A stretch of 5,921 nucleotides of DNA, from NCBI GenBank assembly GCA_937902905.1, contig CALELW010000058.1:1-5921 (forward strand). The letters are read 5' to 3'. The position numbers and the translations under genes are program-made. The number at the start of each line of letters is the position of its first letter. Position 1 is the first letter of the stretch. Shown here in pieces: positions 1-5,921 of the stretch. Below the pieces are notes generated by a model. That model was not told the origin of the DNA. It saw only the letters and a program-made list of their open reading frames with translations, and ran no database searches. Source of the DNA: an uncultured Clostridium sp. Lineage in GTDB: Bacteria > Bacillota > Clostridia > Lachnospirales > Lachnospiraceae.

Positions 1-1382
1 AAGTAAATTTAGGAATTTACCAGTTGATTTTTCCGGTTTATTCGATTTGTTTTACAATTTATGCTGCCGGCATCCAAACAGCCGTTTCACAGTTAATATC
101 GCATCAGCCCGAAAAAAATCATGGACAAATTATAAAAGCCGGTATTACACTTTCCTTTTGTCTGGCAGTCATTCTGTCAATTAGTATTTTTTCCTTCCGT
201 ACAGTAATAGCTCATTCTTTTTTAGGTGCAGATAAAACGGCACCGTTACTTTTTGTTTTGGCGTTTATCTTTCCTTATTGTGGTGTCACTTCCACAATCA
301 ATGGATATTTTTACGGAAAAAATAATGCTGCGATTCCGGCGGTCACGCAGATTATTGAGCAGTTAGTGCGGGTTATCTTTGTTGTCTCTTTTTGCTTTTA
401 TGATTTGCTCCCGGTTTCGTCTCTCATTTTGTCCGTAGCCGGACTCGTCATTGGTGAACTGGCAAGCAACTTTTATAATATGTATCATTTGATAAAAGAA
501 TCTTCTCTTACGCATTTATTTTGCCAAAAGGCTCAATTTGGTAATGTAATCCGTATGGCACTGCCACTTACCGGCACAAAACTAATTATTGCACTTCTTG
601 GCAGTGTAGAATCGGTTTTCATTCCACCGATTTTATGTAAAGCAGGTTCTTCTTTGGAAGATGCTTTGGCAATTTACGGAATTTTGACCGGTGTTGTACT
701 GCCTTTTATTCTTTTTCCGGGAACTATTACAAACTCGCTTTCTGTTCTTTTACTGCCTGCCATATCCAGAGCAAGTGGCAAAAAAGATAATCACCATGTG
801 CGGCAGACAACTTCCGTTACGGTTCGTTATTCTTTGCTGCTTGGCGTGCTCACCTGTGCTGTCTTTTTAAACTATGGAATGGACCTCGGACAATTTGTCT
901 TTCACAGTGAAAATGCGGGGAAACTTTTAACACTGCTTGCCTTTTTGTGTCCATTTTTGTATGTGACAACGACTTTAGGAAGCATCATCAATGGGCTCGG
1001 AAAAACGGTAATCACTTTTGTCTTTACCATAATCGGTCTTGTAATACGAATTGGCTGCTTGTTTTTTCTGGCACCTGTCTATGGAATCTTTGGCTATCTG
1101 TTTGGACTCTTGTGCAGCCAGATTGTCATCTGTTTGTGTCATGGAATCTATCTGATGAAGAAAACACAGATTACGATTCAGGTTACAAAATATTTTGTCT
1201 GGCCGTTTATCTTTCTTGTGAGCCTTCTCTATATCAGTAAGATATTCTGCCGCTTCCTGATACATCTGACAAATCACACGTATTTGTCGTACTTATCGCT
1301 GATTCCGGTTCTTTTTGCAGCCTTTTTGTATTTTTATCAGTGTGGTTTGATTTCAAAAAAGGATATTAAGCTTTTTCGTTAG
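1..1382 (+). CDS. SpoVB-family polysaccharide/lipid-linked glycan flippase, 5'-truncated by window edge
   Basis: This is a polytopic membrane protein of the MOP flippase superfamily (MATE/Wzx/MurJ/SpoVB), expected to move lipid-linked sugars, such as peptidoglycan or spore-cortex precursors, across the cytoplasmic membrane. The frame is open to the left edge; about 459 codons are visible from base 3 to the TAG at 1380-1382, against roughly 500-520 residues for complete SpoVB proteins, so an N-terminal piece is missing. The TTG at 24 is an internal Leu: the residues before it (NLGIYQ) continue the family's conserved G-x-YQ-x-x-FP-x-Y segment. Family signatures are GYFYGKNNA (visible residues about 101-109) and IIEQLVRV (about 117-124), close to SpoVB's GYFQGK and IEQIVRI. 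Many hydrophobic segments follow, about 12 by eye, ending in a short basic tail (SKKDIKLFR). The SpoVB family is well supported. The exact substrate, and whether it acts in sporulation or vegetative glycan export, cannot be told. The 3' end overlaps ligA on the other strand. Confidence 0.88.
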   Translation, partial: VNLGIYQLIFPVYSICFTIYAAGIQTAVSQLISHQPEKNHGQIIKAGITLSFCLAVILSISIFSFRTVIAHSFLGADKTAPLLFVLAFIFPYCGVTSTINGYFYGKNNAAIPAVTQIIEQLVRVIFVVSFCFYDLLPVSSLILSVAGLVIGELASNFYNMYHLIKESSLTHLFCQKAQFGNVIRMALPLTGTKLIIALLGSVESVFIPPILCKAGSSLEDALAIYGILTGVVLPFILFPGTITNSLSVLLLPAISRASGKKDNHHVRQTTSVTVRYSLLLGVLTCAVFLNYGMDLGQFVFHSENAGKLLTLLAFLCPFLYVTTTLGSIINGLGKTVITFVFTIIGLVIRIGCLFFLAPVYGIFGYLFGLLCSQIVICLCHGIYLMKKTQITIQVTKYFVWPFIFLVSLLYISKIFCRFLIHLTNHTYLSYLSLIPVLFAAFLYFYQCGLISKKDIKLFR

Positions 1383-3330
1383 CCTCTGCAATCATCTGAG
1401 CAAGTGTGGCTTCCTCAATAATCGGAACCGAAAGTTCTTTTGCTTTTTTGTTTTTAGAGGACTGGGAAGTGATATCATTATTCACCAGATAGCTGGTATT
1501 TTTGCTGACACTTCCTGCCACTTTTCCACCGAGTGATTCAATAATGTCTTTGCACTGGTTACGGTTATCAAATGTATTTAATGTTCCTGTGATAACAAAG
1601 GTAAGGCCGGCAAATGGCTGATGCTCTTTTTTCTCCGGATAAGAAACAATCAGCAGGTCATCTAAATTCTTTAACTGTTCCTGATTGTTTTTATCTGCAA
1701 AGTACCGAACAAAAGATTTTGCTAATACCTCTCCAATACCATCCACTTGAAGCAGGTCTTCTTCTGTGATTTCCTGCATCTTCGTAATCGGATACGGGTA
1801 TTTTTCGGCAATAAGTTTTGCCATACTTAAGCCAATGCCCTTAATTCCAAGGCTGTATAGCAAATTGGCAAGTGGTATTTGTTTTGCCTTTTCTATAGAC
1901 TCAATGAGATTGTCATAGGATTTTTCACCAAACCCTTCCATCTCAACGATTTTGTCCTGATATTTTTTCAAATAAAAAATGTCTGTCAATGAATGAATCA
2001 TGCCATCTGCTACAAATTTTTCAAGTGTAGATTCCGATAATCCATCGATATTCATAGCATTACGGCTCACAAAATGTGTCAGCAATTTAATTTTTTTTGC
2101 ATAACACTGTTCATTTGGGCAGAACAAAAAGACAGAACCATGTTCCTGCTCTAATGTCGTAGGCGCACCGCAGACCGGACATTTATCCGGAATGACACAG
2201 GTTCCGCTCTGTGTTTTATTTTCCTGTATCTGCGGAATAATCATATTGGCCTTATAGACTAGTATTTTATCTCCAATCCCTAATTTCAATTCTTTTAAAA
2301 TACTCACATTGTGAACACTGGCACGGGAAACAGTAGTTCCTTCTAATTCAACAGCATCAAAAACGGCAACCGGATTAATCAGACCAGTACGCGAAGCACT
2401 CCATTCAATTTCCCGAAGCGTCGTTTCTGCCAGTTCATCCTGCCATTTAAATGCAATCGAATCATGAGGGAATTTGGCTGTACGTCCAAGCGTGGCACTA
2501 TAGGCAACATCATCAAAGGTCAATACTAGACCATCACTTGGCAAATCGGATTGTTTTACATAATCCGAAAAATAAGTTATCATATCTTCTATGTTTGAAG
2601 CAGAAACTTCACGATAAGGCGCCACCTCAAAGCCCTGTTTCACAAGCCAGATAAGCCCCTCTTTTTTCTTTGTAAATGAAATCTCATCACCAATTGAAAT
2701 AATATTATAGGCGTAGAAATGAACACGGCGTTTTGCAGTAATCTCGTTATTTAACTGCCGTACACTTCCGCTGCAGAGGTTTCGCGGATTTTTATACTGT
2801 TCTTCTACGTTTTCCTGCTTATTTAATTCTTCAAAATCGGAATATCGAATCAAAGCTTCACCGCGGACAATTAAAGTTCCGGTATACTGAATACGTCCCG
2901 GTATATTCACAAATGTTTTCGCATTATTCGTGATGACTTCTCCAATTTCACCATTTCCACGAGTCAGCGCTTTTACTAATTCACCGTTTTCATAAGTCAA
3001 AATAATGCTCAAGCCATCTAATTTCATCGACAAAAGACCCTGCTCGTTTCCAATCCATGCAACCAAATCCGCCGGTTCTTTTGTTTTATTCAGAGAAAGC
3101 ATCGGTTGAACATGCTGTTCTTTTGGAAGTTCACTAATGGTTTCGTAACCAACATGAATGGTCGGGCTGTTATTCATCGTAATGCCGGTTTCTTTTTCTA
3201 ATGCAAGCAGTTCATCATAAAGTTTATCATATTCAAAATTTGACATCACTTCACCCTGTCCCTGATAATATACTTTGGCAGCGTGATTCAGACGTGAAAT
3301 TAATTCTTTCATGCGGGATACATTTTCCAT
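1366..3330 (-). CDS. ligA: NAD-dependent DNA ligase LigA, divergent cofactor pocket
   Basis: Seals nicks in duplex DNA during replication and repair, using NAD+ to form a ligase-AMP intermediate. The 654 residues match the usual LigA length (about 650-680), with all domains in order: Ia (about 1-65), adenylation domain with the KLDG lysine K103, TRGNG (123-127), RGE (156-158), NPRN (181-184), DG (266-267) and FK (294-295), OB fold (about 305-375), four-Cys zinc finger C384/C387/C404/C409, helix-hairpin-helix repeats near 494-505 and 529-540, and a BRCT domain from about 573. Compared with E. coli LigA from memory, D32 is N31, E113 is S101, K290 is T271 and Q318 is E299, while the nucleophilic lysine, D285, E173 and K314 equivalents remain. 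The ATG overlaps the rluF stop as TAATG, and AAAGGAG lies 10 bases upstream, so the two are probably coupled. The last 17 bases overlap the convergent flippase gene. Family assignment is secure; whether it is the cell's main ligase is open. Confidence 0.93.
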   Translation of the reverse strand: MENVSRMKELISRLNHAAKVYYQGQGEVMSNFEYDKLYDELLALEKETGITMNNSPTIHVGYETISELPKEQHVQPMLSLNKTKEPADLVAWIGNEQGLLSMKLDGLSIILTYENGELVKALTRGNGEIGEVITNNAKTFVNIPGRIQYTGTLIVRGEALIRYSDFEELNKQENVEEQYKNPRNLCSGSVRQLNNEITAKRRVHFYAYNIISIGDEISFTKKKEGLIWLVKQGFEVAPYREVSASNIEDMITYFSDYVKQSDLPSDGLVLTFDDVAYSATLGRTAKFPHDSIAFKWQDELAETTLREIEWSASRTGLINPVAVFDAVELEGTTVSRASVHNVSILKELKLGIGDKILVYKANMIIPQIQENKTQSGTCVIPDKCPVCGAPTTLEQEHGSVFLFCPNEQCYAKKIKLLTHFVSRNAMNIDGLSESTLEKFVADGMIHSLTDIFYLKKYQDKIVEMEGFGEKSYDNLIESIEKAKQIPLANLLYSLGIKGIGLSMAKLIAEKYPYPITKMQEITEEDLLQVDGIGEVLAKSFVRYFADKNNQEQLKNLDDLLIVSYPEKKEHQPFAGLTFVITGTLNTFDNRNQCKDIIESLGGKVAGSVSKNTSYLVNNDITSQSSKNKKAKELSVPIIEEATLAQMIAEANEKA

Positions 3331-4052
3331 TATTCTGTTTCTCCTTTATTCTGTGCCAGATTTTTCAGTGTTTTTACTTCGGATGGTGTCAGCTCACGCC
3401 ACTTGCCGACAGGGAGCGAACCAAGTTCAATATTCATAATCCGGATTCTTTTCAAACTAGTGACACGATAGTCAAAATATTCACACATTCGACGAATTTG
3501 ACGGTTTAATCCCTGCGTTAATGTAATGTAAAAGCAGTCTTTTCCCATCCGGCGTATCTTGCATGGTCTGGTTATTGTATCCAAAATCGGTACCCCCTGC
3601 GCCATTGCCTGCAATACAGAATCCGTAATTGGTTTATTTACATGAACAATATATTCTTTTTCGTGATAATTACTTCCCCGTAAAATATCGTCCATCAATT
3701 GTCCGTTATTTGTAAGAAGCAATAAACCGGTAGATTCTTTATCCAGTCTTCCTACCGGATAAATTCGCTCCGAAAAATTCAAGTAATCAATCACATTATC
3801 CTTATCAATTTTGCTTGTCGTGCACACAATACCGGCAGGCTTGTGAAAGGCAAGAAGATATTCCTTCTGACAGGGAGTAATTGTTGTATGATGAACCATC
3901 ACTGTATCACCGGGCATTACTTTTGTTCCCATTGTTGCCAAAGTGCCGTTAATCCATACTTCTCCTTTTTCAATCAGCCGGTCAGCTTCCCGTCTTGAGC
4001 AGTAGCCGCATTGACTCATATATTTGTTAATTCGCGTACCTGTTTCCTGCAT
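3330..4052 (-). CDS. rluF: 23S rRNA pseudouridine synthase, RluF type (RsuA/RluB/RluE/RluF family)
   Basis: Isomerises a specific uridine of 23S rRNA to pseudouridine; E. coli RluF acts on U2604. With the start chosen here it has 240 residues. An N-terminal S4 RNA-binding domain (about 6-52, with CSRREADRLIEKGEVWING) is followed by the catalytic domain. GRLDKES (101-107) carries the catalytic Asp at 104, and GLNRQIRRMCEYF (about 181-193) is the feature that most suggests RluF over RsuA or RluB; HEKEY (130-134) also fits. Two ATGs compete: 4061 would add MIT, but the only good ribosome binding site, AAAGGA, ends on that upstream ATG and sits 8 bases before the ATG at 4052, so I use 4052. The stop shares one base with the ligA start. 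An intrinsic terminator-like hairpin lies just upstream, with no clear promoter between. The family is certain; the exact target uridine is inferred. Confidence 0.88.
   Translation of the reverse strand: MQETGTRINKYMSQCGYCSRREADRLIEKGEVWINGTLATMGTKVMPGDTVMVHHTTITPCQKEYLLAFHKPAGIVCTTSKIDKDNVIDYLNFSERIYPVGRLDKESTGLLLLTNNGQLMDDILRGSNYHEKEYIVHVNKPITDSVLQAMAQGVPILDTITRPCKIRRMGKDCFYITLTQGLNRQIRRMCEYFDYRVTSLKRIRIMNIELGSLPVGKWRELTPSEVKTLKNLAQNKGETE
3341..3347 (-). promoter_or_regulatory. Ribosome binding site of ligA inside rluF
   Basis: The minus strand reads AAAGGAG, with 10 bases between it and the ligA ATG. It lies within the last codons of rluF, so ribosomes ending rluF at the TAATG junction can restart on ligA. 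This supports the ATG at 3330 over the later in-frame Met at codon 7. Confidence 0.7.
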
Positions 4053-4060
4053 AGTTATCA

Positions 4061-4066
4061 TCCTTT
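4061..4066 (-). promoter_or_regulatory. Ribosome binding site that decides the rluF start
   Basis: On the minus strand AAAGGA is followed by TGATAACT and then ATG at 4052, an 8-base spacing. The upstream in-frame ATG at 4061 overlaps this element and has only a weak AAGAGA-like stretch ahead of it, so it is the less likely start. Confidence 0.6.
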
Positions 4067-4082
4067 ATTCTCTTTACTTAGG

Positions 4083-4118
4083 AATAAAATGGTACGTCTG
4101 ACGATTCAAACGTACCAT
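4083..4118 (-). terminator. Intrinsic terminator-like hairpin after the membrane-anchored protein gene
   Basis: Perfect 9-bp arms, ATGGTACGT (4089-4097) and ACGTACCAT (4110-4118), enclose an inner 3-bp stem (4099-4101 with 4106-4108) after one mismatch, closed by a 4-base loop. Read on the minus strand the hairpin is preceded by AAAG and followed by TTTTATTCC, the polarity of a terminator for the gene ending at 4141. On the + strand the downstream T-run is interrupted, so it is weaker that way. It lies only about 20-30 bases ahead of the rluF ribosome binding site, so an attenuator or leader hairpin for rluF-ligA is an alternative reading. Confidence 0.68.
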
Positions 4119-4140
4119 CTTTGTAATTCATTTTCTTTTG

Positions 4141-4887
4141 TCATTTTGCTGCCGGTGCACTACTTGCACTCGGAACGGAACTTGGTGCTGTACTCGGTGC
4201 GGTGCTTGGAGCAGTACTTGGAACTGCGGTTCCATTATTCGCAGCAGATGCTGCCGGTGACGCGGAAGCACTTTCACCATTTGCTGCCGCTTTAATTTCT
4301 TTTTGCATTTTCTGATAATACTGTTTAAAGGTGGCATCCTTTTCCAATATATCGGACATACTTTTGTTTACTTCCTGCTTCAATTTCTGAATTTCTTCGT
4401 TCTTATCTGCCAGGTTAATAAACTCTACTTCGGAATTATCCAAAGCACTAAAGTAAATGACATACTTTCCTTCGGATGTGATTTTTACATAATACTTGGT
4501 CAAACAAGGAACCCAGCTCTCGATATTCTTTAACTTCATGTTATACTTTACATAAACACGATAAGAATCCATTTCCTCATTTTTAATGCAGTAACAATCA
4601 AAATCCTTATAGTTCTCCACGTAACTGGCTAATATTGTATAGCGGTCTTTTGGAATCCTGCTTGGATCACTGACTAATTCACTTAAAGCGTCCATATTAA
4701 CGGATTTTTTTGCATTAAAGTAATTCTCAATCAGTTTATTAATGTCTTTGTTCTCATTTAAGTTCAGATCCGCTGTCTGGGCATTCTGATTCGGACTTCC
4801 GTTATCTAAAAAAACAAGTGCTACAAATCCAAGTGCCATAACAACAATGGATGCAATGATGACCATTTTCTTATATTTTAATTTCAT
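4141..4887 (-). CDS. Unrecognised single-pass membrane-anchored protein with Ser/Thr/Ala/Pro-rich tail
   Basis: I do not recognise a named family. The 248 residues start with a basic stretch (KLKYKK) and one hydrophobic segment (about 8-27) with no lipobox Cys, suggesting an uncleaved anchor with the rest outside the cell. Residues about 45-160 alternate predicted helix and strand: a helical start (INKLIENYFNAKK, then a MDALSELVSD segment) and several Tyr-rich strands (YRVYVKYNMKL, TKYYVKI, KYVIYFS). This resembles the NTF2-like/cystatin-like folds common in extracytoplasmic Firmicutes proteins; the fold is my inference. A charged, coiled-coil-prone helix (about 161-200) leads to a low-complexity tail (about 203-248) with three STAP units. 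Three Cys (98, 100, 128) lie in the globular part. The ATG at 4887 is preferred because it keeps the basic patch, although its ribosome binding site (GCTGGA) is poor. A promoter lies directly upstream and a terminator follows, so it may form its own transcript. Confidence 0.8.
   Translation of the reverse strand: MKLKYKKMVIIASIVVMALGFVALVFLDNGSPNQNAQTADLNLNENKDINKLIENYFNAKKSVNMDALSELVSDPSRIPKDRYTILASYVENYKDFDCYCIKNEEMDSYRVYVKYNMKLKNIESWVPCLTKYYVKITSEGKYVIYFSALDNSEVEFINLADKNEEIQKLKQEVNKSMSDILEKDATFKQYYQKMQKEIKAAANGESASASPAASAANNGTAVPSTAPSTAPSTAPSSVPSASSAPAAK
4183..4218 (-). repeat. Three degenerate 12-bp tandem repeats encoding STAP
   Basis: Three consecutive units, 4207-4218, 4195-4206 and 4183-4194, each encode Ser-Thr-Ala-Pro (residues 224-235) with different synonymous codons. 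The protein repeat is exact while the DNA is not, which suggests an old expansion kept at the amino-acid level. Flanking sequence (VPS, SSVPSASSAPA) is related but irregular. Such tails are typical flexible linkers or wall-spanning segments. Confidence 0.75.
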
Positions 4888-4930
4888 AGTATATTCCAGC
4901 TTTCTATTGTAATTCGTTTTACCTTATAAC

Positions 4931-4959
4931 AGTATAGCAATTTTTGGTGTCGTTGTCTA
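4931..4959 (-). promoter_or_regulatory. Sigma-A-type promoter for the membrane-anchored protein gene
   Basis: On the minus strand a -35 box TAGACA (4954-4959; five of six consensus bases) is separated by exactly 17 bases from a -10 box TATACT (4931-4936), which has the extended TG one base upstream (TGCTATACT). Transcription would begin near 4924, giving a leader of about 37 bases before the ATG at 4887. The -35 box starts on the TAG stop codon of hslO. No hairpin separates hslO from this gene, so read-through from hslO may add to expression. Confidence 0.65.
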
Positions 4960-5850
4960 TTGTTTTAGGCTATTTTTTATTTGCTTAAGCTCCTCTATGG
5001 AGAATGAATAATTGGAATTACAAAAATGGCAGTGCAGTTCAATTGATTCGCCATCTTTTATAATATCATCCAATTCTTTACTTCCAAGACTTACAAGAGC
5101 ACGCTCCATACGCTCCTTTGAGCAGTTACAGTGAAAGCAAACCGGAAGTTTTTCCTCTGACAGTTCCACATCAAAACCATCTAAAATTGTCGTAAGAATC
5201 GATTCCGGAGAATGGCCCTTCTCTAACAAGGTTGTCACCGGTTCAATGGAAGCCAAACGCTTTTCCAGTATTTCAATGGTTTCTTCCTCGACATCCGGCA
5301 TAAGCTGTATCATATAACCACCAGCCTGTGCAACCGTATTGTTTTTATTCATCAGAACACCTAATGCTACCGATGATGGGGTCTGCTCCGATGCTGCAAA
5401 ATAATATGTGAGATCTTCTGCAATTTCTCCGGAAACCAACTGCACCTGTCCGGAATACGGTTCTTTCATGCCGATATCCTTAATTACCGTTAGAACACCT
5501 AAATCAAGTGCTCCTCCAACATCCAGCTTGCCATCTTTTCTGGCAGGCAGAGATACCACCGGATTTACTGCATAGCCCTTTACGTGACCAAAAGCATCTG
5601 CTGTTACTGTAAGTCCCTGAACCGGTCCGCTGCACTGAATCTGAAGTGTCAATAAATCTTTGTCTCCCTTCATCATGGCACCCATCATAGTACCACCGGA
5701 TAATAATCTGCCAAGTGCCGCTGTGATGACAGGGCTTGTTTGATGACGGCTTCTTGCCTCTTCCACTAAATTTCTTGAAGTAATGGCAAAACAACGAATC
5801 TGACCATTTACCGCTGTGCCACGTACGATATAATCTTTTTTATTCTCCAT
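4957..5850 (-). CDS. hslO: Redox-regulated molecular chaperone Hsp33
   Basis: A cytoplasmic holdase that is inactive while reduced and zinc-bound, and is activated by oxidative unfolding to protect proteins from aggregation. Its 297 residues match the family (about 290-300). The N-terminal substrate-binding domain shows the conserved start YIVRGTAVNGQIRCFAI and later SGEIAEDLTYYFAASEQTPSSVALGV (about 140-165), both typical of Hsp33. The C-terminal redox switch is present: Cys241 and Cys243 in HCNCS, and Cys274 and Cys277 in HCHFC, the CxC and CxxC zinc ligands. An additional Cys238 sits three residues before the CxC pair. The ATG at 5850 has a strong AAGGAG seven bases upstream. It begins 42 bases after a tRNA on the same strand, with no clear promoter in the gap, and ends where the next gene's promoter starts. 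Identification is secure. Confidence 0.95.
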   Translation of the reverse strand: MENKKDYIVRGTAVNGQIRCFAITSRNLVEEARSRHQTSPVITAALGRLLSGGTMMGAMMKGDKDLLTLQIQCSGPVQGLTVTADAFGHVKGYAVNPVVSLPARKDGKLDVGGALDLGVLTVIKDIGMKEPYSGQVQLVSGEIAEDLTYYFAASEQTPSSVALGVLMNKNNTVAQAGGYMIQLMPDVEEETIEILEKRLASIEPVTTLLEKGHSPESILTTILDGFDVELSEEKLPVCFHCNCSKERMERALVSLGSKELDDIIKDGESIELHCHFCNSNYSFSIEELKQIKNSLKQ

Positions 5851-5892
5851 GTAATCTCTCCTTCTAAGACAGAGTCTGATGCATAAAAAGAA

Positions 5893-5921
5893 TGCACCTG
5901 GAGGGATTCGAACCCCCGACC
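5893..5921 (-). tRNA. 3' end of a tRNA, probably tRNA-Arg, cut by the right edge
   Basis: The minus strand reads GGTC, then a T-arm with 5-bp stem GGGGG/CCCTC (one G-U pair) and loop TTCGAAT, then acceptor strand CAGGTGC and discriminator A at 5893. The next bases are TTC, so CCA is not encoded and must be added after transcription. A run of T follows (5884-5892), which may help termination. The anticodon lies outside the window. A 5' acceptor strand of GCACCTG is implied, which I associate with tRNA-Arg in Firmicutes; the amino acid is therefore an inference, whereas the tRNA identity is firm. Confidence 0.85.

Noticed and set aside
24..26. TTG as the start codon of the flippase gene
   Set aside because: The frame is open to base 3 and the residues ahead of it (NLGIYQ) fit the conserved N-terminal part of the family, so this is an internal Leu of a gene cut by the window.
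947..1277. Open frames on both strands inside the flippase gene
   Set aside because: They lie wholly within a strongly recognised coding region, have no ribosome binding site that stands out and give protein sequences unlike any family I know.
2451..2654. 67-codon + strand open frame opposite ligA
   Set aside because: It sits opposite conserved LigA adenylation-domain codons and its translation looks random (His/Gln-rich).
3201..3509. 102-codon + strand open frame across the ligA-rluF junction
   Set aside because: It is antisense to two well-supported genes and shows no domain.
4061..4112. Promoter TTGAAT-17-TATTCC for rluF
   Set aside because: The -10 matches only three of six bases and the boxes fall in the terminator hairpin and its T-tract.
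4183..4218. Tandem repeats as a CRISPR-like array or phase-variation tract
   Set aside because: The units are 12 bp with no spacers, are diverged at DNA level and keep the reading frame, so they are a protein repeat and unlikely to slip often.
4011..4533. Short open frames overlapping the rluF start and the membrane-protein gene (both strands, including 4128-4337 minus)
   Set aside because: They are frame shadows. The 4128-4337 product is the STAP repeat region read in another frame, giving Gln/Val/His-rich low complexity.
5504..5794. 96-codon minus-strand open frame inside hslO
   Set aside because: Hsp33 is clearly encoded in another frame over the same bases.
5856..5875. AGAC-TCT-GTCT inverted repeat between the tRNA and hslO as a terminator or operator
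   Set aside because: Only 4 bp with a 3-base loop and no T-run after it; too weak to call.

Overview
The window looks like ordinary chromosomal DNA from a low-GC, spore-forming Clostridia, most likely a Lachnospiraceae. This is inferred from a SpoVB-type flippase, a divergent LigA of a type I recall from that family, AAGGAG-type ribosome binding sites and the A+T-rich base use. I see no mobile element, CRISPR array, phage gene or defence cassette.

Layout. On the + strand, from base 1 to 1382, is the 3' portion of a MOP-superfamily lipid-linked glycan flippase of the SpoVB family; its start lies left of the window. Everything else reads on the minus strand, right to left: the 3' end of a tRNA (probably tRNA-Arg, cut by the right edge), hslO (redox-regulated chaperone Hsp33), an unrecognised single-pass membrane-anchored protein with a Ser/Thr/Ala/Pro-rich tail, rluF (23S rRNA pseudouridine synthase) and ligA (NAD-dependent DNA ligase). 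ligA and the flippase gene run into each other tail to tail and share 17 bp.

Transcription units. A good extended -10 promoter for the membrane-protein gene begins on the hslO stop codon. That gene ends in a hairpin plus T-tract that looks like an intrinsic terminator. rluF and ligA follow directly; they overlap by one base (TAATG) and should be translationally coupled. No clear promoter is visible between the terminator and rluF, so read-through or an attenuator role is possible. hslO begins 42 bases after the tRNA and also lacks an obvious promoter of its own.

The genes are housekeeping or stress functions (envelope glycan export, DNA ligation, rRNA modification, oxidative protein protection) and do not form one pathway. 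The points most worth a second look are the LigA, which keeps its catalytic lysine but has lost several cofactor-pocket residues conserved in E. coli LigA; the unclassified anchored protein; and the terminator placed immediately in front of rluF-ligA. I did not find a convincing new multi-gene system.
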